DNA from: Haloprofundus salilacus | GTDB lineage: Archaea; Halobacteriota; Halobacteria; Halobacteriales; Haloferacaceae | Assembly (NCBI RefSeq): GCF_020150815.1 | Contig: NZ_CP083724.1 | Location: 424,584-488,583 of the forward strand | Direction of reading: 5' to 3' | Length of the DNA: 64,000 bases | In this document: positions 8,499-17,675 of the stretch, one piece after another | Layout of the letters: each line of letters begins with the position of its first letter | Position numbering within the stretch: the stretch's first letter is position 1 | Position numbers and translations under genes: made by a program | The notes under the pieces: model-generated | The model's database searches: none | What the model saw: only the letters and a program-made list of their open reading frames with translations | Told to the model about the DNA's origin: nothing

Positions 8499-9872
8499 TC
8501 ACACCCACTCGCTGGCACCGTCTCGCGAACGGACGAAGAAGTTGGGACCCCCGAGTTGGCCGCTCTTGAGTGCGATTTCCAGCCCGTCGAACCGCTCAGT
8601 CGTCGCGTGAGCGGTGCAAATCGGACTCCCCGGCGCGAGCGGGAAGCGTGACCGGAGGGCGTACACATCGAGGTGAGGCGTAACGTAGCCGCAGGTGTCG
8701 CCGCCGGCCACACAGACCCGGTCAAGCGGTTCCGCTTCCAGAAGTTCACGCAGCAATTCGCCCTGCTGACGCCCGATATAGCGACCGACATCCTGGGGGG
8801 CGTCGGTCAGTTCGTCGGCACGAGCCTTCGTCTCCGCGACGGCGTCGTCCCCTGGGCCGAGCGCGGTGTAAGCGACAACGCTGTCGCCCGAACGCAGAGC
8901 GGACAGGACCTCATCGCGGACCCGCTCACGCTCGTCGTCGGTCGCCGGATCGACCACCGCTGCCGTATCGATCCTAACTCCTGTAAACCCCGCCGCCAGC
9001 GCGGTCTCTATCTGGGTCTTCGTCACCGGCGACGCGCTGCCCGACACGACAAGCAGCCTGTCGACAGGGTCGAGCGTCTCGAACGCAGGGGTTTCGTCAG
9101 CGATTCCGGCGGTCGCCCAGTATTCCGTCATGGCGTACTCGAAGCCCGAGGAGCCGACCGCGAAGGCCGTCGATTCAGTCGCTTCCGCGTACTCTTCCCA
9201 AACCAGTCGCCCGACTGTCGCCTGCTGATCCTCATTGAGCGTGTCGAAGAAGACGATGCTAGGGTCGTCCTCGCGCACGTCGGCCAGCGAAGCTTCCGGG
9301 TCCGCTTGCAGTCCCAGCACGTCGACCAGTCCCATCGACCGGTCGGTCTGCTCGGCGAGGTGGCGGCACAGGTCGCTTTCGTCCATCGGTGTCACCGGAT
9401 GTTCGCTCATCGTCGGGTGGCGGTCCAGTCGATAGACGCCGTCCTCGTCGGCCGCGAACATGTTGCCAAAGACGACGTAGCGTCCGAGCGCGGGGGCGGC
9501 CGGGACGACCGGCACCGACTCCGTCTCGAAGGCGTCGGCAGCGGCGTCGATGGCGCGTCCGATACTTCCGATCTCTGGGGCCGAGTCGAACGTCGAGCAG
9601 ACCTTGTAGTGGACGATCGGTACCGGCAGTTTGGCGAGTTGCTCGAACACCGATGGGAGCGCCTCGTCCATCTCCGCGGGCGTCATCGATCGGCTGGTCC
9701 CCGCGACGCCGACGGCCTGTGCGTCCCCGAACTCACGCTTGACCATGGACCGCTCGGGTGGATCGAGGAAGAGGACCGTCTCGATGCCGGCCCGGCTCAG
9801 CGCGTCCATTGCGTCCGTTGATCCGGTGATGTCGTCGCCGTAGAAGGCCAGCAGGTGTCCGTGATCGTTCAT
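8499..9872 (-). CDS. Four-carbon acid sugar kinase family protein (DUF1537, OtnK-like)
   Basis: This 457-residue protein has the two-domain DUF1537 layout. The N-terminal sugar-acid-binding domain opens with AFYGDDITGSTDAMDAL. The C-terminal nucleotide-binding domain carries CVAGGDTCGYV and ends with LKSGQLGGPNFF. Characterised members phosphorylate threonate, erythronate or related acids before an aldolase/decarboxylase step. A class II aldolase of the kind paired with OtnK lies 1.2 kb away on the opposite strand, beyond a divergent promoter region. The exact substrate here cannot be read from sequence. The start at ATG 9872 fits the conserved first strand. Confidence 0.85.
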   Translation of the reverse strand: MNDHGHLLAFYGDDITGSTDAMDALSRAGIETVLFLDPPERSMVKREFGDAQAVGVAGTSRSMTPAEMDEALPSVFEQLAKLPVPIVHYKVCSTFDSAPEIGSIGRAIDAAADAFETESVPVVPAAPALGRYVVFGNMFAADEDGVYRLDRHPTMSEHPVTPMDESDLCRHLAEQTDRSMGLVDVLGLQADPEASLADVREDDPSIVFFDTLNEDQQATVGRLVWEEYAEATESTAFAVGSSGFEYAMTEYWATAGIADETPAFETLDPVDRLLVVSGSASPVTKTQIETALAAGFTGVRIDTAAVVDPATDDERERVRDEVLSALRSGDSVVAYTALGPGDDAVAETKARADELTDAPQDVGRYIGRQQGELLRELLEAEPLDRVCVAGGDTCGYVTPHLDVYALRSRFPLAPGSPICTAHATTERFDGLEIALKSGQLGGPNFFVRSRDGASEWV

Positions 9873-10026
9873 TGGTATTGCCTCCCTCGGTGTGTCGGCC
9901 GTTCCGACCGGCGGTGACTACCAATACGTCTCCGACGAGCGATGGGCTGCGCTTCGTTGATCATCGAGTCGACGATGTCTGCGATAGAATTTAACCATTG
10001 TGCCGAGAGTGCGACGTGGTGGAAAG

Positions 10027-10035
10027 ATATTTTAT
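10027..10035 (+). promoter_or_regulatory. TATA box for the PhyH-type dioxygenase gene
   Basis: ATATTTTAT lies about 25-33 nt upstream of ATG 10060, supporting a leaderless start there rather than the in-frame GTG at 10048. Confidence 0.5.
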
Positions 10036-10059
10036 CGACCATAGCCAGTGTCAAGGCGA

Positions 10060-10950
10060 ATGGTAGTGCTATCAGACGATCAGCTATCGTCGTTCCGCCG
10101 GAACGGGTACGTCAGGATCGAGCAGGCTGTTCCAGACGACAATTGCGAAGCCGTTGTCGACGCAATCTGGGACTTCCTCGGGAAGTCGCCGGACGAACCG
10201 GAGACCTGGTACGGCCCGCCTTCGGGCCTCGACGAACCGGCTCACGGTCAATTCGCCGGCATGGTCAACCTCTATCAGCATCAGGCGCTCTGGGACAACC
10301 GCCAGCATCCGGACGTGTATGAGGCGTTCAGCCAGATCCTCGACGAGTCCGATCTCTGGGTGAGTCTCGACCGCTGTAACATGACGCCGCCGAGACGCGA
10401 AGAGTATCCGGAGTACAGTTCGTCGTTTATCCACTGGGACGTCGATACGTCGCCGCTTCCCGAACGGCCCGTGAACGACCAGGGAACGCCAGCCGTCCCG
10501 TTCGGCGTTCAAGGGGTTCTCTACCTTGAGGACACGACCAAAGAGATGGGCGGGTTCCAGTGTGTCCCAGAACTGTACCGCGAACTCGACGAATGGGTGC
10601 AAAATGCGCCCGAAGACAGGGACCCCTACGAACCAAACTTCGACGATCAGTACGAAATCAAGTCAATCCCGGGCAAGCGAGGGGATCTCGTCATCTGGGA
10701 CAGTCTCCTCGCACACGGCAACGGACACAACGAATCGAATCAGCCGCGTCTCGCCCAGTATATCAAAATGTCACCCGCACAGCCGAGTGACGTGGCCACT
10801 CGCCAAAACCGGATCGAGTGCTGGCAGAAACAGCAGGCTCCGATTGAGGAACGACGTGACCCCCGAAACAGAGAAGCGCAACGATACGAGAGAGCCGAAC
10901 TCTCAGGGCTCGGCGAACAGTTGCTCGGAATCGAACGGTGGGAGGACTGA
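10060..10950 (+). CDS. Phytanoyl-CoA dioxygenase (PhyH) family Fe(II)/2-oxoglutarate oxygenase
   Basis: The protein (296 aa) is a double-stranded beta-helix oxygenase. The iron ligands can be placed as His125-x-Asp127 (FIHWDVD) and distal His219 (SLLAHGNGHN). It opens with the typical PhyH start (LSSFRRNGYVRIEQAV). PhyH members hydroxylate many small molecules; in sugar clusters the substrate is rarely known. It is the first of three same-strand genes (oxygenase, class II aldolase, racemase-like), each with a gap of about 80 nt. Function in acid-sugar or ether/ester breakdown is inference only. Confidence 0.85.
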   Translation: MVVLSDDQLSSFRRNGYVRIEQAVPDDNCEAVVDAIWDFLGKSPDEPETWYGPPSGLDEPAHGQFAGMVNLYQHQALWDNRQHPDVYEAFSQILDESDLWVSLDRCNMTPPRREEYPEYSSSFIHWDVDTSPLPERPVNDQGTPAVPFGVQGVLYLEDTTKEMGGFQCVPELYRELDEWVQNAPEDRDPYEPNFDDQYEIKSIPGKRGDLVIWDSLLAHGNGHNESNQPRLAQYIKMSPAQPSDVATRQNRIECWQKQQAPIEERRDPRNREAQRYERAELSGLGEQLLGIERWED

Positions 10951-10994
10951 TTCGGACGACTGCAAAACAAGGTTCTCTCCGAAAGCCACGAAGG

Positions 10995-11000
10995 TTTATT
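10995..11000 (+). promoter_or_regulatory. TATA-like element upstream of class II aldolase
   Basis: TTTATT lies about 32 nt upstream of ATG 11032. Spacing and context suggest the aldolase has its own promoter, giving a very short leader. Confidence 0.35.
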
Positions 11001-11031
11001 TGCCCACAACGTGCAGCGCAACACACTCACG

Positions 11032-11685
11032 ATGCCAGACGAGCGACCATTATACGAGGCACGCATGGAAGTTGGCGACCTAGGTCGCCGGATGCTAGCA
11101 CAGGATCTCACCCGCGGGACCGGCGGGAACGTCAGCGTTCGCGGGGACAACCGTGTTGCGATGAGCCCCTCCGGCGTCCCCTACGAGGACGTGACGCCAG
11201 ATAGCGTTCCGCTGGTGGATCTCGACGGCGAAGTGGCCAGCGGCGACCTCAAACCCTCCAGCGAGACCCCGATGCACACGATGATCTACCGCGAGCGTGA
11301 CGACGTGGGTGCGGTGATCCATACCCATTCGCCCTACGCAAGCACGTTCGCCAGTCTGAACGAACCGGTCCCCGCCTCGCACTACCTGATTGCCTACATC
11401 GGTCGTGAGATTCCCGTTGCAGGCTACGAACCGCCGGGAACTGAGGCGCTGGGCCGGCTGGCTGCCGATACGATGGGCGACGACCACGACGCCGTCTTGC
11501 TGAAGAACCACGGTGTCATAGCCGTCGGCCCGACCGGCGAGGACGCCCTCGAGTGCGCGATGATGGTCGAGTACTGCGCCCGGATCCACTATCAGGCGTC
11601 GGCGATTGGTTCTCCAGAGATCCTCCCAGATGAGGCCGTCGACGACCTAAGGACGATGTTCAGAGAAGATTACGGCCAGCAGTAG
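11032..11685 (+). CDS. Class II aldolase / adducin family protein (FucA-like)
   Basis: The 217-residue protein belongs to the zinc-dependent aldolases that cleave fuculose-, rhamnulose- or acid-sugar-phosphates. Zinc ligands are visible as His97 and His99 (IHTHSPYAS) and His160 (KNHGVIAVG). TGGNVSVRG near residues 24-32 is the phosphate-binding loop, and the catalytic Glu is likely the one in SSETPMH. The pairing with a DUF1537 kinase (8499-9872) matches the known kinase-plus-OtnC-type aldolase arrangement for C4 acid sugars. ATG 11032 is chosen over GTG 11011, which lies only just downstream of the TATA-like box. Confidence 0.88.
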   Translation: MPDERPLYEARMEVGDLGRRMLAQDLTRGTGGNVSVRGDNRVAMSPSGVPYEDVTPDSVPLVDLDGEVASGDLKPSSETPMHTMIYRERDDVGAVIHTHSPYASTFASLNEPVPASHYLIAYIGREIPVAGYEPPGTEALGRLAADTMGDDHDAVLLKNHGVIAVGPTGEDALECAMMVEYCARIHYQASAIGSPEILPDEAVDDLRTMFREDYGQQ

Positions 11686-11768
11686 CCCCCTCAGCTGACG
11701 CGGTCGGCCGCCGACCGTTCACGAGGGTAAACGGTTTGTACCAGTGGCTGCACTGGTCGGACGTACTA

Positions 11769-12431
11769 ATGACCACAGTGTGTTTCTTCCACACAGTCGC
11801 GAGTCTCTCGGGCCGCTTCGGCGAACTGGCAGTCGACTACATCCCAGAGTCAGAGCACTTCCACGTCGTCGATGAGAGCACGCTTGACGATCTGCTCGAC
11901 GTAGGCAAACTGACACCGTCGATCAGGAATCGGATCTGTACGCAGATGGAACTGGCACAACGGGGCGGCGCGGATATCGTGCTGGACACGTGTTCTAGTA
12001 CATCGCCTGCGGTCGACACGGCGCGGGAACTCGTCGACGTGCCGATCGTTAAGATTGACGACCCAATGACCGAGCAGGCCGTCGAACTCGGTGAGCACAT
12101 CGCCGTTGTTGCCACTGCGAATTCGACGCTCGGACCGAGTACGGAACTGGTTCAGCGCAAAGCCGACCAGCGCGGTCGGGACGTGACGATCGAGTCGTCC
12201 CACGTAGAGGGCGCACTTGACGCCCGCACGAGCGGCGATCAGGAGCGCCACGACGAACTCATTTCTGAGCGTGTCGACGAACTTGCCGCGGACTTCGACG
12301 TGATCGTCCTCGCACAGGCTTCGATGAGCCACCTCCGGCCGGAACTCGACGAGGCATACCATGTGCCGGTTCTCTCCAGCCCGCATAAGGCGATGGAGCA
12401 CCTCGCCGAGCGGGTCGAAGAATTAGATTGA
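11769..12431 (+). CDS. Asp/Glu/hydantoin racemase-like protein lacking the second cysteine
   Basis: This 220-residue protein has the racemase fold, with the first catalytic Cys at Cys75 (LDTCSSTSPAVD). The second catalytic position, normally Cys in a GC(A/T) motif, reads LAQASMSHL with Gln183. A true two-base racemase is therefore unlikely; a one-cysteine isomerase or lyase-like role is more plausible. It follows the aldolase by 83 nt, and its stop overlaps the start of the sulfatase remnant (TGATG), as if all were once one operon. ATG 11769 is preferred because it starts at the first conserved strand. Confidence 0.72.
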   Translation: MTTVCFFHTVASLSGRFGELAVDYIPESEHFHVVDESTLDDLLDVGKLTPSIRNRICTQMELAQRGGADIVLDTCSSTSPAVDTARELVDVPIVKIDDPMTEQAVELGEHIAVVATANSTLGPSTELVQRKADQRGRDVTIESSHVEGALDARTSGDQERHDELISERVDELAADFDVIVLAQASMSHLRPELDEAYHVPVLSSPHKAMEHLAERVEELD

Positions 12432-13085
12432 TGTCCACGCCAAACGTCCTCTGTTTCCACCTCGATCAGCTTCGGTACGACCATCTGGGGGTGTCGGAAA
12501 TGAGACCATCGAGACACCCAGCGTCGACACACTGGCGGACCACGGCGTGATGATGGACTCGGCCGCACTTCAACAACCCGCCATGTATGCCTGTCCAGGC
12601 GTCGCTTGTGACCGGACTGATACCACGGGACCACGGTGTCCGAATGAACGGTATCCACTCGACCGGGACGCGACAACATTGCTGAGAACGCTCAACAAGG
12701 CTGGCTGCCGATCCTATGCGGCGGGAAAACTCCACTTCCATACGTCGACACTCCCCATGACGTGGACTCGGCGGACGTGAACCCCGCCGAGTTCTCGGAG
12801 GCGAAGCCGCTGTAAGAGTCCGGCGGACCGTATCACTGTCTGAACCGTTCTACGACCTCGACAAGATGGACTTCACCGGCGGCACGTCGACTGGACCTTC
12901 GGTGAGTACGTACAATGGCTCGAAGACGAACGGCCCGCGGCTGCCGCACTGATCAACCGGGGGCAAGAGCGAAACGACACGCGCCTGGCACCGGACGCCT
13001 TCGACTGGGCCATCGACAAAGCCGATCACTACAACCGCTGGATTGGAAAACGGACGTGGACGTTCCTCAATGAGCGAACGAAGCG
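12431..13085 (+). pseudogene. Sulfatase remnant, frameshifted and truncated
   Basis: The start (MSTPNVLCFHLDQLRYDHLG) is a sulfatase N-terminus with the metal-binding LDQLRYDH pattern. The matching text then jumps between frames: TPSVDTLADHGVMMDSA in one, VQASLVTGLIPRDHGVRMNG in another, then back to LLRTLNKAGCRSYAAGKLHF. At least three frameshifts are needed before about 12720, and later fragments (FGEYVQWLEDE, DKADHYNRWIGKRTW) show a further shifted body. The C-terminal half is missing. The catalytic Cys/Ser-x-Pro-x-Arg segment is not intact. The ATG overlaps the stop of the preceding gene, so it was once part of that operon. Confidence 0.8.
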
Positions 13086-13171
13086 AGTAGGGAGGGGCCT
13101 CAGTGGCTCAAACCAGGTGATCAGTTACAACAGTCACTCTGATCGACCGCGAAAAGTCGAAGTTTTCGGCG

Positions 13172-14272
13172 CTATACGTCCATCCACTCGCCGATCTCGT
13201 CGCTAACCTCGATGGCGTCGAGGATGCGCTGGGCCGAGTACCCATCAAGGAACGAGGGTGTGTACGGCTTGTCATCGACCACCGCGTTGAGGAACTCGTA
13301 GTTCTCGTGGACGAAGGTGTGTTCCCAGCCGATGACGTGGCCGGGCGGCCACCAGTGGTCGACGTAGGGGTCGTCAGGATCGGTCACCAGCACCGTCTCG
13401 AATCCCCGCGCCCCCTCACTGAGCAGTTCGAGTTCGTTCAGCCGATTGAGCGAGAATCGGATACTTCCCTTCGAGCCTTCGATCTCGATCGAGTGGTCGT
13501 TCTTGTGACCCGTCGAGAAACGAGATCCTTCTAGCGTCCCGATCGCTCCATTGACGAATTCCACGCTCGCACTGTAGGCGTCGTCAACTGTGACCGGTTT
13601 GGTCTCGCCGTCACCAGTGGGGCGCTCATCGACGAACGTCCGCAAATGTCCGGTCACGCGGTCAATGTCACCTACCAAGAAACGGGCGAGATCGGTGGTG
13701 TGTGCGCCCAGATCACCGAGGACGCCGCTGCCGGCCGACTCTTTGTCGAGTCGCCAGGACCACTCGGCCTCGGGATCGACTAGCCAGTCCTGCAGGTAGC
13801 GCCCGCGGAAGTGGTGAATCTCCCCGAGTTCTCCCGCTTCAATGAGTCGCTTCGCGTACTGGATCGCCGGGACGAACCGGTAGTTGAACGCCATCCCGGT
13901 GATGGCGTCGCTCTCGGCGTCGGCCTCGACCATCGTCTGAGCCTCGCTCGCGGAGCGAGCGATCGGCTTCTCACAAAAAACGTGTGTGTCTGACTCTAGT
14001 GCGGCGATCGACGGCTCCCGGTGGAGGAAGTTCGGGCCGAGGTTGTAGAGGACGTCGACCTCGTCGACGACAGCTTCCCAGTCGGTGCTGATGCGATCGA
14101 AGCCGAGCGTCTCTTTAGCCTCTGACAGCGCAGCCTCGTCTCGACCGATGAGGACGTCGCGGTTCGTCTTGGGGGCGTCGGGGAAGAACATGGGGAGGCG
14201 CTCGAGCGCGTTCGCGTGGGCTTTCCCCATGAACCGGTAGCCGAGAAACCCGATGTCGAGTGGTTCCCTCAT
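13172..14272 (-). CDS. Gfo/Idh/MocA family oxidoreductase (copy 1)
   Basis: The protein (366 aa) is an NAD(P)-dependent sugar dehydrogenase with an N-terminal Rossmann fold (IGFLGYRFMGKAHANAL) and the catalytic Lys motif CEKPIA at about residue 95. The C-terminal domain carries GDLGAHTTDLARFLVG, containing the usual catalytic histidine. It is most like the inositol/levoglucosan-type dehydrogenases and is only distantly related to the other Gfo/Idh/MocA proteins in this window. It is transcribed away from the ABC importer, sharing a 256-nt divergent promoter region with the solute-binding protein. Confidence 0.88.
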   Translation of the reverse strand: MREPLDIGFLGYRFMGKAHANALERLPMFFPDAPKTNRDVLIGRDEAALSEAKETLGFDRISTDWEAVVDEVDVLYNLGPNFLHREPSIAALESDTHVFCEKPIARSASEAQTMVEADAESDAITGMAFNYRFVPAIQYAKRLIEAGELGEIHHFRGRYLQDWLVDPEAEWSWRLDKESAGSGVLGDLGAHTTDLARFLVGDIDRVTGHLRTFVDERPTGDGETKPVTVDDAYSASVEFVNGAIGTLEGSRFSTGHKNDHSIEIEGSKGSIRFSLNRLNELELLSEGARGFETVLVTDPDDPYVDHWWPPGHVIGWEHTFVHENYEFLNAVVDDKPYTPSFLDGYSAQRILDAIEVSDEIGEWMDV

Positions 14273-14492
14273 ACGACTGCCCTCCCGGTTGGCTGCTTCG
14301 ATCGGTCGCTGCAGTGTGGCAGTCCAGCTATGGTTTTGCTTCGATCCATAGTTCGGGAAGATCAGACGTAATCACATAATACTTGTGTGGCTCCGCTCGG
14401 ACCTCTGTTTCTGCGCTCTCCGTGGATCTCACCGGTTTCACGACGGGTGTGACCGTGATATCCCATCATAAATATATGGATAGTAACATAAT

Positions 14493-14500
14493 CTTTATTA
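14493..14500 (+). promoter_or_regulatory. TATA box of the ABC importer operon
   Basis: CTTTATTA about 30 nt upstream of ATG 14529, preceded by an AT-rich stretch (ATAAATATAT, near 14468). Probably drives the five-gene importer operon. Confidence 0.45.
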
Positions 14501-14528
14501 CCATCTGATAGGAGTCAAGAGTAGACGT

Positions 14529-16373
14529 ATGTCAGAAGAGAGCCCTAACAGTTCACAGAGAGTGCAAGATATCGCATCACGTCGCCGATTCCTCCAGGGA
14601 GTCGGAGTGGCAGGGATCGCCGGCCTGGCCGGTTGTAACGGTGCCAACAACACGGAAACGAACGGTGAAAACAGCGGATCCGACGGCAGTGGCGGATCCG
14701 ACACCGGCACGGGGAGCGGTGGCGCACCGATGGACCCGGAACTCACGTTGGACTCACTGGGTGTCCCGGCCAGCGACGTGCAGTGGAATGAGTTCAACTT
14801 CGCGAACTACAAGTGGATGGTCCAGGCTCACATTCTGGACCCCTTCGCCGTCCACGACCCCGTGAACAACGAATGGGTCCCCATGCTTCTGGATGACTGG
14901 AGCATCGACATCAACAACCGGACAATGACGCTGCAGATCAACGACGAGTACAGTTGGCACGACGGCGAAGAAGTCGTCAAGCCGGTGACTTCGGAGGACT
15001 TCTACCGGCACTTCAAGATGGAGCAGTACATGGGCTATTCCTCGTCGAACTACGTATCGGCGATCAATACGCCCGAGGACACGACGGTTGAGTTCGAACT
15101 CACGGACGAGGCTTCGAACCGCTCGTTCATTGAGTGGAACCTGTTGAACAACGTTCTCGCTCATGGGATGCCGTTGTACGACGAGTATCTCGATCGCTTC
15201 GAGAACGAGGACACTTCCGCGGTCTCCGAGGACGTGGCCTCGCTCTCGATTTCGTCGGAGGACATGCTCTCGTACGGTCCCTTTGCTATCGTTGACGCGA
15301 ACCAAGAGCAGATCAACGCTGTGAAGAACCCTGGCCACCCCGCAAGCGATGACATCAACTTCCCGGAGATGGCCTTCCGGTACGTCGGTGGTTCCGGCCA
15401 GAACCAGTGGCAGGCGCTCAGTGGGGGCGACTTGGACGGACACGTTCGGATGAACGTTCCCTCTGACGTGGTGAGCTCGTTCCCAGACCATGTCGAACAC
15501 ATGACCTACCCGAGCCTTGGCGGAATGTCCGTCGCCGTAGGCTGGGAGGGTGTCACCGCCGATCCCCGCGTCCGACAGGCACTTGCGTACGTTATCGATC
15601 AGGAGGGTGCAACTCGGAACGCGGGTGGAGCTACCCGCGAGCCTGTCACGAGCCAGCTCGGAATATCCGACGGGTACGCCGAAGACTACCTCAACACGGA
15701 CAACTACCGGAGTTATCCCAAGGACGACGATCGGGCAACCCAGCTACTTCAGGATGCCGGCTTTACTAAGGAAGACGGACAGTGGATGACGCCCAACGGC
15801 TCACGGTTTGGACCCACGCTCAAGGCGGCAGCCGGTGGCGGTCCGACCATCCTAGCCGCACAAACCATCTCGAGTCAACTTTCGTCGTTCGGGATCGACA
15901 CGCGGGTGCAGACCTCCGACGCGACCTCTTTCCAGAGCAACATTCTGGAACGTGGTGATTTCGAGCTCGCTGTCACCACCTGGGGTGCGGGGTACCCTCA
16001 CCCCTATGCCTGGTACAATGATGCAATCAACCAAACCGGCCGAAAGAGTAAGCGAATGCCAAAGACGGTTGAGCTCCCGCCGATCGGTGACTTCGAGGCC
16101 GAACCCGGCGATATCTCGATCAACCTCGACCAGGAGGTCGAGGCGCTTTCCCAAATCAGCGACGACGAGATGAACGACGCCGTCGCCCGCATGGCGTGGG
16201 TCTACAACTGGGGTATCCCACAGATCCAGATCTTCGAGGCCGAAAACATGACCTGGTTCAGCAACGACCACTGGGAATACCCAGCCCTCGACAGCGATAT
16301 CATGCAGCGCCGGTTCTACACCCCGTTCCACAACATCCTGAAGACGGGGAAGTTCAAGGCAAAAACGGAGTAA
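14529..16373 (+). CDS. ABC importer solute-binding lipoprotein (peptide/oligosaccharide type, SBP_bac_5)
   Basis: This 614-residue protein is the extracellular receptor of the importer. The N-terminus has a twin-arginine motif (RRRFLQGVG, residues 18-26), a hydrophobic core and a lipobox ending in Cys36 (GLAGC), then a Ser/Thr/Gly/Asn-rich linker: the standard haloarchaeal Tat lipoprotein anchor. The body matches the DppA/OppA family (cluster C), with segments such as DPRVRQALAYVIDQ near residue 347. Family members bind peptides, nickel or, in several archaea, oligosaccharides. Its location inside a sugar island argues for oligosaccharides, but this is inference. It is first in an operon with two permeases and two ATPases. 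Confidence 0.9.
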   Translation: MSEESPNSSQRVQDIASRRRFLQGVGVAGIAGLAGCNGANNTETNGENSGSDGSGGSDTGTGSGGAPMDPELTLDSLGVPASDVQWNEFNFANYKWMVQAHILDPFAVHDPVNNEWVPMLLDDWSIDINNRTMTLQINDEYSWHDGEEVVKPVTSEDFYRHFKMEQYMGYSSSNYVSAINTPEDTTVEFELTDEASNRSFIEWNLLNNVLAHGMPLYDEYLDRFENEDTSAVSEDVASLSISSEDMLSYGPFAIVDANQEQINAVKNPGHPASDDINFPEMAFRYVGGSGQNQWQALSGGDLDGHVRMNVPSDVVSSFPDHVEHMTYPSLGGMSVAVGWEGVTADPRVRQALAYVIDQEGATRNAGGATREPVTSQLGISDGYAEDYLNTDNYRSYPKDDDRATQLLQDAGFTKEDGQWMTPNGSRFGPTLKAAAGGGPTILAAQTISSQLSSFGIDTRVQTSDATSFQSNILERGDFELAVTTWGAGYPHPYAWYNDAINQTGRKSKRMPKTVELPPIGDFEAEPGDISINLDQEVEALSQISDDEMNDAVARMAWVYNWGIPQIQIFEAENMTWFSNDHWEYPALDSDIMQRRFYTPFHNILKTGKFKAKTE

Positions 16374-16569
16374 CATCTTCGCGCGAGTGGTCCGAGAGCA
16401 CTATCGGAGACGACGATCAATTCGGCACGTCCGATTCGATCGTTCCGGCCGAACAGTAGACTTTGGAGTGTGGTCGGATACGATACTCCCACCGTATTGT
16501 CTGTCCCTCTCCGTTTTCGTCTGTGTATCCGCTCTCGTTTAGCCACAGCAATTCGGTCAGCGAGCAAAA

Positions 16570-16577
16570 TTTTTTAT
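16570..16577 (+). promoter_or_regulatory. TATA-like element upstream of the first permease gene
   Basis: TTTTTTAT lies about 45 nt upstream of ATG 16620, in a low-GC 246-nt gap after the solute-binding protein. It could provide a second promoter for the permease/ATPase genes, so that receptor and translocator are made at different levels. Confidence 0.35.
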
Positions 16578-16619
16578 AACAAAATGTTTATGTTGTGGGG
16601 TTCGAAATCGAACAGTGGA

Positions 16620-17621
16620 ATGAGATGGCTTATCAAGCGAATAGGGCAGATGCTTATCACTATTTGGGCAGTGATCACGCTGTCGTTTGTCCTCATTCGC
16701 TTTCTCCCAGGTGGGCCGATAGATTACTTGCAGGTGCAACTTCGCCAGCAGGGACTCCCTGAGGAAACGATCGATCAGTACGTCCAGAACTACATCAGTG
16801 TTCTTCCAACGGACCCCTTGCACGTCCAGTATATCGATTACATGAGCAGCGTTCTGACGCTCGATTTCGGGGTCTCGTTCTGGAACAGCGAACCAGTGTT
16901 CCAGATTCTGGCCGCAGCACTCCCGTGGACGATCTTCCTGATGTCGATCGCCACGCTCGTCAACACCGTGGTTGGCATTATTATCGGCGGGATTATGGCC
17001 TACATGGAAGGTGGCAAGTTCGACACCGGGACGACGATCACGTCAATCATTTTGACTTCGGTCCCCTATTACGTGAGTGCGATCGTCCTCATTTACATCA
17101 TGGGCTACCAGTGGGGATGGTTTCCGACCGGTGGGCAGGTTGAACAGGCACTGCAGCCGGGGTTCAACTGGCCATACATCCAAAGCATCCTGTATCACGC
17201 AGCACTTCCACTGATCTCGTTGACGATCGGTGGCTGGGCCGGCGGTGCGCTCACGATGCGTGGAAACGCGATCAGTGTTCTCGGCGAGGACTATGTCCGC
17301 GTGGCTCGGCTACGTGGGCTCGCGCGCCGTCGGATCGCGCTCAGATACGTCGCGCGAAACGCGATGCTCCCGATGTACACGGGAATCCTGATCTCAATCG
17401 CCGCCCTGCTCGGTGGGTCGGTGATCTTAGAACAGATCTTCGCTTATCCCGGCGTTGGCTACTACCTCTTCCAGGCGGTTGAGTCACGTGACTACCCGCT
17501 GATGATGGGTGGGCTGATCATGACGACCGTCGCGACGATCTTTGGCGTGTTTATCGCCGACCTGACTTACAGTAGGATCGATCCACGAGCTTCCGGAGAG
17601 GGTGACCGTGAAACCTACTAA
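16620..17621 (+). CDS. ABC importer permease (DppB/OppB type)
   Basis: The 333-residue membrane protein has about six transmembrane helices, the first at LITIWAVITLSFVLIRFLPG. It carries a large external loop after helix 1 and the cytoplasmic ATPase-contact loop (GEDYVRVARLRGLARRRIALRYVARNA), the EAA motif. In-frame starts exist upstream (16584, 16590), but ATG 16620 begins exactly where DppB-family proteins start (MRWLIKRIGQ) and gives normal length. It pairs with the next permease to form the membrane channel. Confidence 0.9.
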   Translation: MRWLIKRIGQMLITIWAVITLSFVLIRFLPGGPIDYLQVQLRQQGLPEETIDQYVQNYISVLPTDPLHVQYIDYMSSVLTLDFGVSFWNSEPVFQILAAALPWTIFLMSIATLVNTVVGIIIGGIMAYMEGGKFDTGTTITSIILTSVPYYVSAIVLIYIMGYQWGWFPTGGQVEQALQPGFNWPYIQSILYHAALPLISLTIGGWAGGALTMRGNAISVLGEDYVRVARLRGLARRRIALRYVARNAMLPMYTGILISIAALLGGSVILEQIFAYPGVGYYLFQAVESRDYPLMMGGLIMTTVATIFGVFIADLTYSRIDPRASGEGDRETY

Positions 17622-17675
17622 GCTGCCATCCACGAGCACGAACACATCTCGACAACCAACTAGAGGACGATAATA

